64,000 bases of DNA from Amanita rubescens (taxonomy: Eukaryota > Basidiomycota > Agaricomycetes > Agaricales > Amanitaceae). Shown here in pieces: positions 45,359 through 57,184 of the stretch. Positions within the stretch are counted from its first letter, which is position 1. The number at the start of each line of letters is the position of its first letter. The notes under the pieces are model-generated. The model did no database searches and was not told where the DNA came from. It worked only from the letters and a program-made list of their open reading frames with translations. Where the stretch lies: assembly GCA_015039365.1 (NCBI GenBank), contig WION01000009.1:682001-746000 (forward strand), given 5' to 3'. A program made the translations under genes and the position numbers.

Positions 45359-46103
45359 GGCTAACGATTACGTAAGGGACGCAGGCTTTTCGGTGAGTGC
45401 ATAGCCTTAGCCATTTTGCCATATTTGTCTATCAAATGTCATTCAATCCCGTTTTAGTCAGGACAGCAGTGTGGTGGACTACAGTTCCGTGAATTGACGG
45501 ATAGTCTTAAGATTACTCAACTGATGTCACCGTATTGGCTGGAACGTTGGGAATCCATTCCACAGGCAGCTCACAGCATTCCAGGTGTATGGGGGAACCT
45601 GCTCACTTTCTTAGACGGCCCTCATGCTTACATCGGATATAGATTCTCGGTTGTAGAGTAAGTTCATTGCGGCCAGTTCGGGTCTTGCTGAAAGCCAACT
45701 TCAACGTAGAATGAAGGCGCTTTTGTTCACGCTACTCCGAGCGTTTGAATTTCAACTAGCAGTTCCCGCCGACATCATGGGGAAAAGGTCAGGTGCCGTT
45801 CAACGGCCTATCGTTAGATCAGATCCTAGTGGGAAGAGCCACTTGCTGTTGCTGATCAAAGTCCATCAACGGTAGACCGGAAAATTTCTGGAATTCGCAA
45901 GGACTTGACTGTCGTCATTTCTTGCCTTAGGTTTACATGAAATAGTTACAAGACTCAAATACGATCCAGTAGTTATGTACTTGAATTATAAAGTCGTAAT
46001 ACATGAAGCGAAAGTGACCCATTGACTTAAAGTCAAGGCCAAGTACCAAAGTCCCAGCAATAAATTATTTCAACCTATATATCTCCCCCAAACCGGTGAA
46101 CCG
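45359..46103. other. Intergenic region with no gene seen
   Basis: About 745 nt between an F-box gene start and the Rxt3 gene end. Short frames occur without motifs. No repeat was recognised. Confidence 0.35.
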
Positions 46104-49100
46104 TTAGCTAGCCACTGAGCCCCACCAATGCCAGCTAACCACCGGAATCCTCAGCTCCTCTTCGGGATTACCGTCATCCGCAACGACCACCACATGATCT
46201 TTCAAAAACTGGAACGAAGTACGCCCAATACCCGGGTTGAGCAATTTCATAGATGGACATGACTGTTGGGTATCCGATTCGTCGATCTGACCTTCCTCGA
46301 TGGCAGACTCGCGTTCGCTCTTGTTGGCGCTAGCCACTCCCTCCCCAATGACGAGCGACACATCATATTTGGATTCCCATGAGACTTGCTCAGAGTTGCA
46401 AGGTGACACAAGGTATCTCTCCGAACCCGCCAACAACACGATCGGTCTACGCGGGGCGCGCTGAGCTTGGGTATTAGAAGAAGAATCAACGTCGGGCATC
46501 TCGACGTCAGGCATGTCCTCCATCTTCCGACGTTTCTTTGGCGGTTGGGCGTCTAGTACGGTAGAGCCAGGGAAAAGCAGCTCCTGTAGATTTGCAGCGA
46601 CATATTTGAATCTTTCAACAACATCAGCGATAGTTTCCAGACAGAAATAATATAAAAGCGCACCCAGGTTGATGACCAGGTCTAAACACCACCGTGTGTA
46701 TGCTCATCTGCAACCGTTCACCTGGACGATCGCAATCGACGCTAAGCTCTCGTTCCTCTTCCTCGTCAGCTTCATGGATAACGTCCAACACAGCTGCGTT
46801 TGGCAATCGTCGGGAATACGATAAAGCCCAGTCGCACCCACGTCGACGCTTACGGCCTGCCAGTCGCGTCAACGGACTACACCCATTGGACATGGACGTC
46901 ACGATTGGCGCGAGAACGTTCGCCCGCCGCTCAGAATATTCGTACATCCTCTGCGCGCGGTTGCGCAACCCTACACCCGGCGATGACCTCACAGTGGATT
47001 TCTAACAACACGCTTAGCCTAACCGCAAAAAAAAAAGAAGAAAACCCACCTCGACAAACTCTACACCAAGCACCTCAATCGCGCTCCCATCGTGACTAGT
47101 TCCCCAAGCCGCGCTAACAAGCGACCTCCCATCATCCTCACCATCACTCGCGTCTTGATCACCCTCCACATCATCATTCTCCTTCTCGTCGTCCACCTGC
47201 CTCTTCCGACCCTTCCCAGCCTCATTAAAACACTTTTCTCCCCACCCACCCAAAAACCTACCAACGACATCCTCCCTCCTCCTCCCAGCTACACCTTCAA
47301 CCCACGGCGCTCCACCAGGCGCACCGGCACACCTCAACACTCTCAAATCCAACTTTACATCCTTCCCTTGCTGACGAGCAGCCCACGCTCCAGTCCAGGT
47401 TATCCACCCGGAATGAACAGCACACAAGAACAAATCCGAATCGTCGGTATACACCCGCCTCCGTCGACGAGGTACGATTGGCTTCCCCTCGTTTGTACAA
47501 GGTTGCTTCCGTAGAGGTGGTCCGGCGCGTTTGGTGGTCCGGCCGTTTCTTCGGTGGTCCCTAGTACCACCTGCAGACGTCGTCGTTGGCACGGTCTTGT
47601 CGAGAAGAAGAAGCCCGCCGCCCCATATCTTTGGGTGCAAAGGTTTCTCGCGCGGTATAAACCCGTTTGGGATAATCACTGTCACTCGGGTTTCAAGATC
47701 CAACAAGGTGGAATCTCCTTCTTTGACGTTGACGGCGGAGGAGGTGGAGGCGGCGGGCTTGTCCACCACTTTTTGCTCCCCTTCCACCAAATCCATCTTT
47801 TCATCCTCGCGCTTATTTTCGACGACGACGGCGGTACTTTTTCCATCGCCATCCCCATTCTTCTTGTTTTCTTCGCTCGCCGCATCCTCTCCTCCTTGCG
47901 GCTTCACCTCTAAACTCTCCTCCGCCTTTTCCAATTCTTTCTCGACCGCTTCACCCTCCTTCTCAGGACCCTCAACCGGAGGAACCTCGCTCTCCTTCTC
48001 CTTGTCCTCTTCACGAGGCTCAATCCCGAGTCCAAGGTCAAAAAAGTAGGGAAAAGGCAACTTCGGATAAACAAACGTTCCGAGGTTGACTTTAACCTTT
48101 GCCTTGACTTCCACTTCTTCTTCTTCCTCCAATTCTTCCTCCCACGAGTCGTCAACGACGACCTGTGCCACAGCCACAGAGGTAGTGGCGGTAGCGGTGG
48201 TGGTAGCTTGACCACCAACCTCACTTTCAACGTCTTCTGCTGCTGCTGCTGCTATTGTCGCGCCATCTACCATCTCGATCACATCCATAAAACCCCGACG
48301 ACCGTTTCGTTCCACATCCAAGACGACGACCCCTTCTCGCTCGCGTTCTCTTTCTCCTCCGGTCTTGACGACGACGACGTCGACTCGGGTCTTTTTCAAC
48401 CGTGCTTGGTTGTTGCTCTCGGACAGTTCCAGCCCGCCGATGTTTTTATTACAAGTGGATGGCGGCATTTGCGGTTGCGACGGACCACCGCCACCGCCAC
48501 CGGGGGGTGGTATACCCCCCTGGGCTTGTTGCGTTTGTGTTCGCTGTTGTTGTTGTTGTTGCTGCTGCTGCTGCTGCTGTTGCTGTTGAGACGGCGGTTG
48601 TTGAGGGTGCGACTGGGAAGGTGATCCCATGCGCGATGGAGGTATCAGCATGCCGGGAATGAACTGAGTGTGGAACTGGTTCTGGAATTGTCTTTGCGGG
48701 GGCGGTGGACCGGGGGGATGATGATGATGAGGGGATTGTTGAGAGGGTGGAGTAGGATGATGGTGGAGGTGGTGGGGGTGGTGGGGAGGGGACATTCCGC
48801 CACCAGAGGGACCTTGAGCTGAAGATTGAGAAGGGGGTTGAGAGCGGTAGACGGGATGAGATTGAGGGTGCGGTGGCGGCGGACCTCCGTGCATCTGACC
48901 GGGATGAGGTGAGTGCGGCTGCGATGATGGCGGGTGGGGTGGCTGCGACGGATGGCCATGAGGAGGTTGATGAGAGTGCGGATGTGGAAGGAGCTGAATC
49001 TGACTTGAAGATTGAGGTTGAGGATGGTGGACGTGGTGAGAGTGTCGAGAATGGGAAGGAGCTTTGTGCTGAGGTGGAGGTTGATGCTGGGAAGAATGGT

Positions 49101-50390
49101 GATGGGGAACGGGATGTAGCGAGTGTGAATGACCACTCGGTTCGCGGTGATGGTGGTGATGCGAATGAGGGTGACCGTGCGACATGGAAGGTGGTGGCAG
49201 CGGTACCATGCCAGGAGGTGGGCCTCGGTCTCTGTCGCGTTCAGAATAGACCATGCCCATATTGATGCGCTCTTGTTCGCGTTCCCATTCGCGTTCGCGT
49301 TCTCGTTCCCGATCGCCAATGACGCCATAAGGTGAATGTAGAGCGCGGTCCCTATCCAACCTTTCACGTTCCCGGTCACGATCACGGTCACCGGGAACGC
49401 CCGGGCCAGATGTTCCGGTGCTGTGCTTCAAAACGACAAGCTCTGCTTGCGGGGGAGTCCTACCGGGAGGTTGACCTCTATAGTCCATTGGCGGAGCGCG
49501 GTAGTCGCCACTGGGAGGGATGCCCGGGCCGGATGGCATGCCAACAGGAGGTTGACGATAATCTGGCGGCGGGGGACGAGAGTAAGGATTCATATAAGGG
49601 TCTCGTTCACGAGCTTTTCTGTCGCGGTTGCGCTGATAAATTTCGTTTTCCCAAGCATCGCGATCGCGTTCTCTGCTTGGTTCGCGCAAGGGCCGCTCAT
49701 GGGCGCGTTGCTGAGACTCACGTCCTCTGAGTTCATCCTCTGTCGGAGAAGCCAGTTTCTTGCCGGGATCGCAGCTGATGCTTGGCCGCCTGGATGAAGG
49801 GCCTGCGTCGAGTCTACGGTCGTCTGAAAAAAGCGCCGTTCAGAAGAGAGAAAGAAAGAAAAAAAGGGGAGGACAAACACACCTGGACCAGGAATAGCAG
49901 GGACAACGGGGACACCTGGACCGGCCAATGGACCGTTGACCTCCATGGCGATGTTCTTCTTCCTGGGTTGGTCAAAGACGGGAGGGAGGGGAAGCAAAGT
50001 TGGACGGTCGCGATCACGGGGAAGGTCTCTTGGACGGTCCCGCATGTCCCGAGGGAGATCACGCTCGTCTGACCCCGGTTTGTCAGTCCCCCAGACACCC
50101 GGTTGACCTGGGTGAGGGTCAGCGAGTCTACGAGATGGGATGGACTGAGGAGGTAGAGGTGGGCGTGAAAGTGAAGGTGAATGGGAATCGAGAGGACGAA
50201 GGGAAGCCATTGCAGGTGAAGGGTGGGATGAAGTACGTGGTGTTGAAGGGTTGAGGGGAGATTGAATTGGAGGAACATCTGGTGAAGGAGGGTTACGTCT
50301 TGGATAAGTACCCCATGATTGTGAGTCAGTATTATTTCGACGTCTGTTATTGTCTGGTGGAGAGTCGTGTAAAAGCGCTTGAACGTTCAT
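46104..50390 (-). CDS. RXT3: Rxt3-domain protein (Rpd3L histone deacetylase complex subunit)
   Basis: Yeast Rxt3 is a subunit of the large Rpd3 histone deacetylase complex. The N-terminal half is disordered: Pro-rich start (MNVQALLHDSPPDNNRRRNN), Arg/Glu/Asp repeats (REREREWEREQER), His-rich segments and a glutamine run encoded around 48541-48595. The Rxt3 part is VPRRRRRVYTDDSDLFLCAV, HSGWITWTGAWAARQQGKDV, DVVGRFLGGWGEKCFNEAGK, RSLVSAAWGTSHDGSAIEVL, then after splicing LRNRAQRMYEYSERR. The end carries a nuclear-signal-like PPKKRRKMEDMPD. Exons: about 49871-50390, 47043-49819 and two more to the stop at 46104. Frames on the other strand across the low-complexity part are artefacts of composition. 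Confidence 0.87.
48541..48595 (-). repeat. CAA/CAG run coding polyglutamine
   Basis: The plus strand reads GTTGTTGTTGTTGCTGCTGC and on, giving about 17 glutamines on the minus strand inside the disordered part of the Rxt3 protein. Mixed CAA and CAG codons would limit slippage. Confidence 0.9.
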
Positions 50391-50485
50391 CGTCGTTGTG
50401 AAAAGGAAAAAACCTAACCGATCACACGATCGAGATCTAGACCTGGCCTGGGAAGATGCTTGAATTCATACTACGTGCCTACTCT

Positions 50486-52779
50486 CTAATCCTCATCCAT
50501 ACCCTCATTTTCATCCATTGGCCTCAATTCGGTCCAATTATCCCACTGATTAGCCGTACCCGGATTCATCGACAGACGAAGGCCTTCCTCCACTTCACCA
50601 GCCCTTTTTCCGTCGGGGTTTTTCTTGTAAATGTCTTCCCAGTCATACGTAGCCTGTAGGAGTGCCATCCAGACGCTCGCTTCACAGGTGAAAAAACAGT
50701 TGAAGATATGCCGCCAACCCAAAAGTCACAGAAGCCATCTTGTGAACATTCAACGCGTGTGAGACAAGGAGTCTTTGAGGCAAGAGCAAAGACGATCCGA
50801 ATAATGGGAATATTGTCTCCTGGATTCAAAATGCCGAGTGCATACGGGTCCATGGCTTTGAAGAGGCTGAGGTCTGGTTTATCTGTGTACTTGGAGTCGT
50901 TTTTAACTTGCCAGAGGATAACACCAATGTTCTTGGGGATGATGTCATAACCTGCGAGTAAGAATGGGATGATACCAGCCTGGTTTGTAGCACACAGCAA
51001 AGCTGCCCCTCTGCGCATCAGGTGCGCAAGGTATCGAACGTTCACTATCGCATATTGGTGCACCTTTACCCAGTGGTTAAAGAAAATTTTGCTGTTAGCG
51101 AACAAATCCTTCAGTGAAGCATTGCTGGATGGATGACGTCTAAATTTGAACAACTTCTTCATGAAGCGAGGGACCGAGCACCACCGCCGTCCGGATATAG
51201 GCTGACCGACACTGTTAGGATCTCCAATTGCGCGATCGCGAGCCAATGTGAAGAGCAACATGACTAATAGTTCTCCGCGGTCCCCTTTATGGATGGCGTA
51301 ACCGTCCAAGCAACTCTTGAGCGCTTCTGCAGCCTTAAACGTCGTATCAGGGTTCATCATCCAATATGCTGCTTCGGACAGCAATGGCTCCGATACTGAC
51401 ACCGTGGTCAGGCTCTCGAGCCCAGCGTCGAGTTGTAGAAGGATGCGCATGTGGCCTTCGACAAGTTGAAGCTCGCTCGCCTTAGAAGCGTACGTGACGG
51501 AGTGGAACTCGATCGGCAACCGTTGTGCAAGGCAAGCCAGCTGAACGGCCGTACTGAGTGACTCGCCGTGTTTATAAATCCTCCCAGCACAGAGTTTTTG
51601 AGCAGCAAATTGAATGATTCCAGATCTGACAGTATCATTTCCATTGTCGCAGCGAGTTGCCCATCTGAAAAGTAAAACTAAGCAATTATTTGTAGACAAT
51701 TAACTCAAATAGACGCACAGCGGACGACCAAAGTGGGATATGTGTTCGTCACTCGCAACTACTCGGAGATCGAGCTGGTTCTTGAACGCGAAGTGATCGA
51801 AGCCAACCTCAACGAAGGGGCGAGTGGCAGGGAGGGCTTGAATTTGCATGCGACGAGAAAGGTCTTCACTAGATGTGGGAACTAACGCATTTACATTCCC
51901 TGTCGTCGTGAGGAACAGCGAAAAGAGAGGTTGATTGATTAATGCACGCAAGGCGCGGCGGAGTTCACTGAAAGGAGACCATGACTGGTTCTTGCCAGGC
52001 TTTGTGATGGTGCGTGCTTCATCAAACGCGAGGATGACCAGAGGCTCCGAGCGACTCTTACGTACAGAAGACAAGGTCACAATCAATTCTTCAAAAGCCT
52101 CGCGTATTCCCACAGATGCCAGCTGATCCTCGAGACTCCTTCTCTTATTTGTAGCGAAAGCCTGTTCGATTTCCCCTTCCAGCTGCGAGCCGGTCAAGGT
52201 GCCGGTGCAGAAACTGACATTATAATCAACGCACCTTACTCGCACCCGAATGGACCTTATCATAGAAAGATCGTCGTTTGTCACCATGCGATTCCCACCT
52301 CATGCCCTCGGACATATATTTGCTGAATAAATCTACGATCTGGTCATGACAATCCGTGCCCTCGGGGAGCGGCTTGCGAAGCTCGGTAATAAGTTTTGAA
52401 GCCTCCTTGAAGACTGCCCTTAGAAAAGCTGCAGCACGGACACGGGAGTCCTCCGGGCTGACCCTCCAGGAAAGATAATCGCGCGCTTTCTCGTCTGGGG
52501 GAGGATAGCCTGAAAGATTTTAAAACACTGCCAGCGTGACAAAGGAAAGAGGCTGACCGGTTTCACCGAAGCCTCGTAAGTTGATAGGTATCACTTGTTC
52601 CATAGCCTTTTTGATTCTGGTCCACAACGCCACCGGAGCTTCACCGCGGTACTGAGTAGTCCATGCATTTTCAATCGCTAAGAAAACTATGAGCAAGTCT
52701 CTCTATATATTAGTCCCTAACCTTTTATCTGCCCCTGCATTGATGGCTCATAGTCTTCAGGTCCTAATGAGAATGCCAT
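50486..52779 (-). CDS. Uncharacterised Agaricomycete protein with a Walker-B-like segment
   Basis: Seven exons are inferred. Blocks are MAFSLGPEDYEPSMQGQIK, AIENAWTTQYRGEAPVALW, TGYPPPDEKARDYLSWRVSP, FSKYMSEGMRWESHGDKRR, LEGEIEQAFATNKRRSLEDQ, PLVILAFDEARTITKPGKNQ (hydrophobic strand plus DEA, Walker-B-like), LFSLFLTTTGNVNALVP, SHFGRPLWATRCDNGND, IIQFAAQKLCAGRIYKHGES, LACLAQRLPIEF, MMNPDTTFKAAEALKSCLDG and KGDRGELLVMLLFTLARD. I recall such proteins as multi-copy in mushroom-forming fungi, without an assigned function. No clear P-loop (GxxxxGK[ST]) is visible. The last exon (50486-50653) joins after a short 44-nt intron (50654-50697) and ends GMDED. It overlaps no neighbour and lies 27 nt from the GatA stop. 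Confidence 0.65.
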
Positions 52780-52805
52780 GAAGGGTTATCTGAGACACAA
52801 ACTCA

Positions 52806-54441
52806 CTACGTCATCACACCGACCCTCATAACCAACGCCTCACTGCCCCACTGCCCAACTACGCTCACCCCGCCTATGCTCACTGCAGGTAACCCAGCCA
52901 GTGACGCAGGTACAGTTAGTACATCTTCAACGTACGTCTCCAATCCTCGTTCATCTCCTAGTAAAGGTGCTTCCCCTATCCCACTCGCGTGTATCACCAC
53001 ATCCACACCGTTATTTACTCCCCTACGACCATGAAGATGATTCGACAAAATAAACACTCTTTCAAAGTCCGCCTTCACAAGTTCTCGCACCCGTTGCGCC
53101 TGTAAGAAATAGTTGTCATATGCCGATGCCGTCAGTCCATACGTCCCAAGTAGAACCCGCTTCTGCACTTCTCTTCCAAACCCCGCCGTCCGCGTGTGCG
53201 CATACACCCTCCCCGCCCGTGTCAAATCCGCTCCCGCTGGAGTCCTCTCCTGATTTCCATACTCCACTCCATCATATCGCGCCATGTTGCTGCTCGCCTC
53301 TGCACTCGCTAGCACATAATACGCACTCAGCGCATACGATGTCGATGGCAGAGAAACAGGCACAACCGTCGCACCCTTAGCTTGCAATCTAGAAACAACC
53401 ACCCGCACGCGCTCGCGAATCTCGGGCGACAGCTCTGCAGGGAAATACTCTTGAGGTATCCCGATCCGCAGTCCATGAAGAGACCCGCTTTCGTCCCATA
53501 TGCTCATCCTTTCCCGAGCGTCTATATCAGCTCGTCTCCTCACCTCTTCCGGCGCAGCCGTTGGATCCTTGTCGTCAAACACGTTCAGAATATCTGCCGC
53601 ACGTCAGAAACGACTCGTTTCCATGCATTTCATTACTCACCAAACACTTTTTCCGCATCCTCAACCTTGGCAGCAAATATTCCGACGCAATCCAAACTAT
53701 CCGCAAACGAGACAACACCCCACCTACTCAGCAATCCATACGACGGCTTCAGTCCAACGATTTCGCAATATGCCGCAGGGAGCCGCGTTGACCCTCCCGT
53801 GTCCGTCCCAAGAGCTCTGAAGAACCTTTAGCGCGACTCTCAACCTGCAACAGAACCACTCACGCAAAACACATTCCCGCCGCGACCGCCGCGGCGCTCC
53901 CTCCAGAACTACCACCTGCACTCCTAGGCATACCATCTCCGAAACGCAGAGGGTTGACTACAGGGCCATGCACCGAATGGATGTTCAGCGACCTAATCCA
54001 GAGTTAGTCATTTCCGTAGATCACATGTACTTGGATACAAACCCCATTCCAAACTCGTCGCAATTCGTTTTTCCTAGAATATCTGCCCCCGCTTGTCGAA
54101 GTAGTTGTACAACCGTAGCGTCGAAAGGAGGAGTAAAATCTACAAAACTTTAGCCATGGTTATACTCGAGACAGACCAGACCGCGTACCCTTTAACATCT
54201 TTGACGAACATGTCGTCGGCATGTCCGCAGTGCATATGTTGTCCTTGATCGCTATGCCCACGCCAGACAACGGTCCCCCAGGTCGTCCATTCTCCGGAGT
54301 GGTGCAAACAAAAGCGTTAACGGATGGATTCTTTTCCGCAATTACCTTTCTCCAATCATGAATTAAACGTCGGCTGGGCACCCTCAGGCGTCCATGCATC
54401 GAGGTGGAAAAAAACGTCGTAGGGGCAACAAATAAACCCAA
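52806..54441 (-). CDS. HER2: Glutamyl-tRNA(Gln) amidotransferase subunit A, mitochondrial
   Basis: GatA releases ammonia from glutamine for conversion of Glu-tRNA(Gln) in mitochondria, in a complex with GatB and a third subunit. The catalytic Lys is in [20 protein letters not shown], and the Ser pair in [16 protein letters not shown] and [40 protein letters not shown] and [20 protein letters not shown] are joined by splicing. The C-terminal exon (52806-53582 region) has [43 protein letters not shown] and [16 protein letters not shown]. It ends VMRVGVMT, a little short of bacterial GatA. The start [11 protein letters not shown] could be a mitochondrial signal; Met at about 54399 ([12 protein letters not shown]) is an alternative. 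The start codon is only 32 nt from the divergent MAK11 start. Confidence 0.9.
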
Positions 54442-54473
54442 ATTCCCAAAAAGGGATATTCCGTACTGCTGGT
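54442..54473. promoter_or_regulatory. Very short bidirectional interval between GatA and MAK11
   Basis: Only 32 nt separate the proposed start codons. The core promoters must overlap the opposite gene's 5' end, or one of the starts lies further inside its gene (Met at 54399 for GatA). Confidence 0.5.
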
Positions 54474-56019
54474 ATGGTAAGAGCCAAAAAGCAAAAAGTG
54501 GACAAGAGTCCCGAAAAGCCTCGACTGGGCGTCAAAAAAGACGCCCCACAGAAAGGCAAATGCAAAGCAAAAGAATCATCTTTCCCTAGGAGCTTCAAAA
54601 TCATTGCCGGAACATACGAAAAGCTATTATACGGCCTGGACGTTCGCGTTTCCACACCCGACGACGGAGACAAGAAGCTCCAGTTTTCCATCAAACCCGT
54701 TTTTGCCTTCCCCGCGCACGTATCGTGCGTAAAAGCCGTCGCTGCGTCGCCTCAGGGTGGAAAATGGCTCGCCACGGGTAGCGCAGATGAGATTATCAAA
54801 GTCTGGGATCTACGACGACGAAAAGAAGTAGGAGGGCTGATGCACCACCAGGGTACGACGCCATGCGTTTAATTTCTACAGTGCGTTGATCCCTTACTAG
54901 GCTCCATAACCCACCTAAGCTTCCCCTCCCGTTCGCACCTCCTCTCCGCTTCTGAAGACGGTACGCTATGTCTTTTCCACGCACGAGACTGGAGCGTTCT
55001 ACGCTCCATGAAAGGCCATAAAGCGCGCATCAACTCTGTCGCCGTGCACCCTTCTGGTAAACTCGCCTTGAGCGTGGGCAAAGACAGGACCCTCCGCATG
55101 TGGGATCTCATGCGGGGTAAAGGCGTTGCCAGCACGAAATTGGGAAAAGGTGCGTGGCCGTTGCCCCGTATAAGTATATACTAAGTTGTTCACAGAAGGA
55201 GAAGTCGTCAGATGGTCAACAGACGGCTCGAAATTCGTCGTTCAATCCGGTTCGACGATGGACATTTACGACACCGTACGCTTCCACGCCCTAGCATAAC
55301 GCTTCTTTCCTGACACCACCCTTCACCATAGGCAATGACTCTCCTCCACAATATTACCCACCCTTCCAGACTACACGACGTCAAATTCGCCTCACGCCCA
55401 CCATCATCATCGGGGGGAGAAGGAGGAGGGAAAGGAGGAGACCTCCTCCTCGCAGGCGCCGAAGACAAAAAACTAACCGTGTACCAAGTTTATCCAGATC
55501 CTCAAACTCCACCTCGGGTTATCGCAGAACTAATCGGGCACGAGAGAAGGTACGCTTACTACCCGGTCGCTTTCTTTAAAAAAAACAATGCGTGTGCTAA
55601 CGGATCATATAAGAGTAAAAGCGGTACAAACGATCGCAATCCAACCCTCTAATTTGGGTTCACAACAACAACCGAGGAGGCCGGTTGTTATTATCGCGTG
55701 CACGGCTTCTTCGGATGGAAAAATCAGGTTGTTCGATTTGGCTTCGATTCCAGAGGTTGTACGAGAAAACGACGAGGGACTGGTGCAGATTGATCCTGTG
55801 GCGGAGTATGATACCAAGGGTACGAGGTTGACGTGTATTGCCGTTGCGGATGGGGATAATGAGGGCGAGGGAGGGGAAGGGCAGGGGTTGAAGGCGGTGG
55901 TTGGGAAGCGGAAACGTGAGGATGAAGGGGAGGATGACGTTGGAAGTGAAAGTGAGGAAGGAGAGGAAGAGGAATGGGGAGGTTTGGGTGAGGACGAAGA
56001 TGGAAACGAAAGCGGTTAA
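54474..56019 (+). CDS. MAK11: WD40 protein Mak11 (60S ribosome biogenesis)
   Basis: Mak11 (human PAK1IP1) is a nucleolar WD40 protein needed for large-subunit assembly. Five exons, split by introns of about 45-65 nt, run from a Lys-rich start (MVRAKKQKVDKSPEKPRLGV) through WD repeats. These are IAGTYEKLLYGLDV; WLATGSADEIIKVWDL; THLSFPSRSHLLSASEDGTL; KARINSVAVHPSGKLALSVG with KDRTLRMWDL; VVRWSTDGSKFVVQSGSTMD; and IACTASSDGKIRLFDLASIP. The end is a basic/acidic tail (VVGKRKREDEGEDDVGS), typical of nucleolar proteins. All exon joins keep the frame. It is divergent from the GatA gene and probably shares its promoter. Confidence 0.92.
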
Positions 56020-56165
56020 ATGTAAGGTGTCCCTCGGGTACTATTACGGCCGTGTTTTACTTGCATTGGCGCATAGCGTCGCATTCAACAACATCAAATA
56101 GCGCTAGCTGTCTCACGGTGTGACGGACTTTGCTTGACTAGCGCCAATCTACGTCATCGGACGAC

Positions 56166-56927
56166 ATGATTCCACTTCCTCCACAGGCTGGTACTATCCC
56201 CCTTCCCCCTGCTCCTCAAGACCCACCTGTGTTGGCAGATATTGTACATGCTAAATACTACAAAAGGAGTGTTGAGGTGGGAAATGGTGAGTTTGTTTCC
56301 TTGTTCTTTGATTCTGACTGATGACTCCAGCACTACATGCACCCAATATCACCCCTGATGATGCAGCCAGGGCTGATATCTATAAAACACAAGTAGTTCT
56401 TGCTCACTCGGCTGGCAGTATGTTCTTGCACTATTCTGAAACAGTTGATGTCTGATTGTTGTTTGAGATGCTGCACCACCATGGTTTTTACCAGCACTAA
56501 ATGGAGCACTAAATGCAGCGCTAAATGCAGCATTGACTGAACACCTTACCCCAATCAAAGTTACTCTTGCAAAGGTTAGTGCACTGTACAATCCATGATC
56601 AGACAGCTTGATATGTGTAGATGCAAAATATGCACCTTCATCATGGTCAATCCTGCCCTTTTGACATTGTACCCTTCCCAGATGGCTCCATGCCAAATGC
56701 TCCACCAGTTAGTTTTCTTGAAATCATTCTAACCCCTGCATACTTATCTATATTGGAAGCATAACTTGCCACCATTGACCAGTCTGGCAATGATCACTCA
56801 GGGCCTGAATCCTGGTCAGCTTGATGCTTATTGTGATGGGTATGTTGGTGTGGGTCACGGCTTAGTGGGAGTGGCAAGGCAGATTGCTATTGCAAAGGCA
56901 ATTGGGTGTACACTGGTTACTCCTTAG
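56166..56927 (+). CDS. Small hypothetical basidiomycete protein
   Basis: Short exons join cleanly: 56166-56285 (MIPLPPQAGTIPLPPAPQDP), then ALHAPNITPDDAARADIYKT, then APPWFLPALNGALNAALNAA with LTEHLTPIKVTLAK, then MQNMHLHHGQSCPFDIVPFP, then HNLPPLTSLAMITQGLNPGQ and the end AIGCTLVTP with TAG at 56925-56927. All introns have GT-AG ends, and each join keeps the frame. The ALNGALNAALNAAL helix resembles uncharacterised multi-copy mushroom proteins that I recall, without a known role. No frame is long enough to stand out before splicing. Confidence 0.6.
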
Positions 56928-57184
56928 TAGTCTATGTGAGGCTGCGAATATATTTGGACCAATCTGGCTAGAATGTTGAACAAACACCCTCATCATCAGT
57001 GGACCACTTGTGCTTTCTTCGCAGTGAGAGTTATGAACACCCTTATCTGAGTGTCTAGTTGCAGCCATGTCTCAGTTTTCAGTGGGAGATCTAGCAGCCA
57101 CAGATCAGGATGAAAAGATGATAGGAGTCTGATCCATCTCAGCTTCGATTATCAGTGCAGATTCAAGTAAATATGTTCTCTCAA

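Noticed and set aside
48645..49391. Long alternative frames over the Rxt3 gene on both strands
   Set aside because: They come from Pro/His/Arg-rich low-complexity codons; only the minus frame with the Rxt3 domain has homology and joins its neighbouring exons.
50654..50697. Apparent frameshift at an A6 (T6 on the coding strand) run in the uncharacterised gene
   Set aside because: A 44-nt GT-AG intron (50654-50697) joins GGISST to ATYDWEDIYKK in phase, so no lesion is needed.
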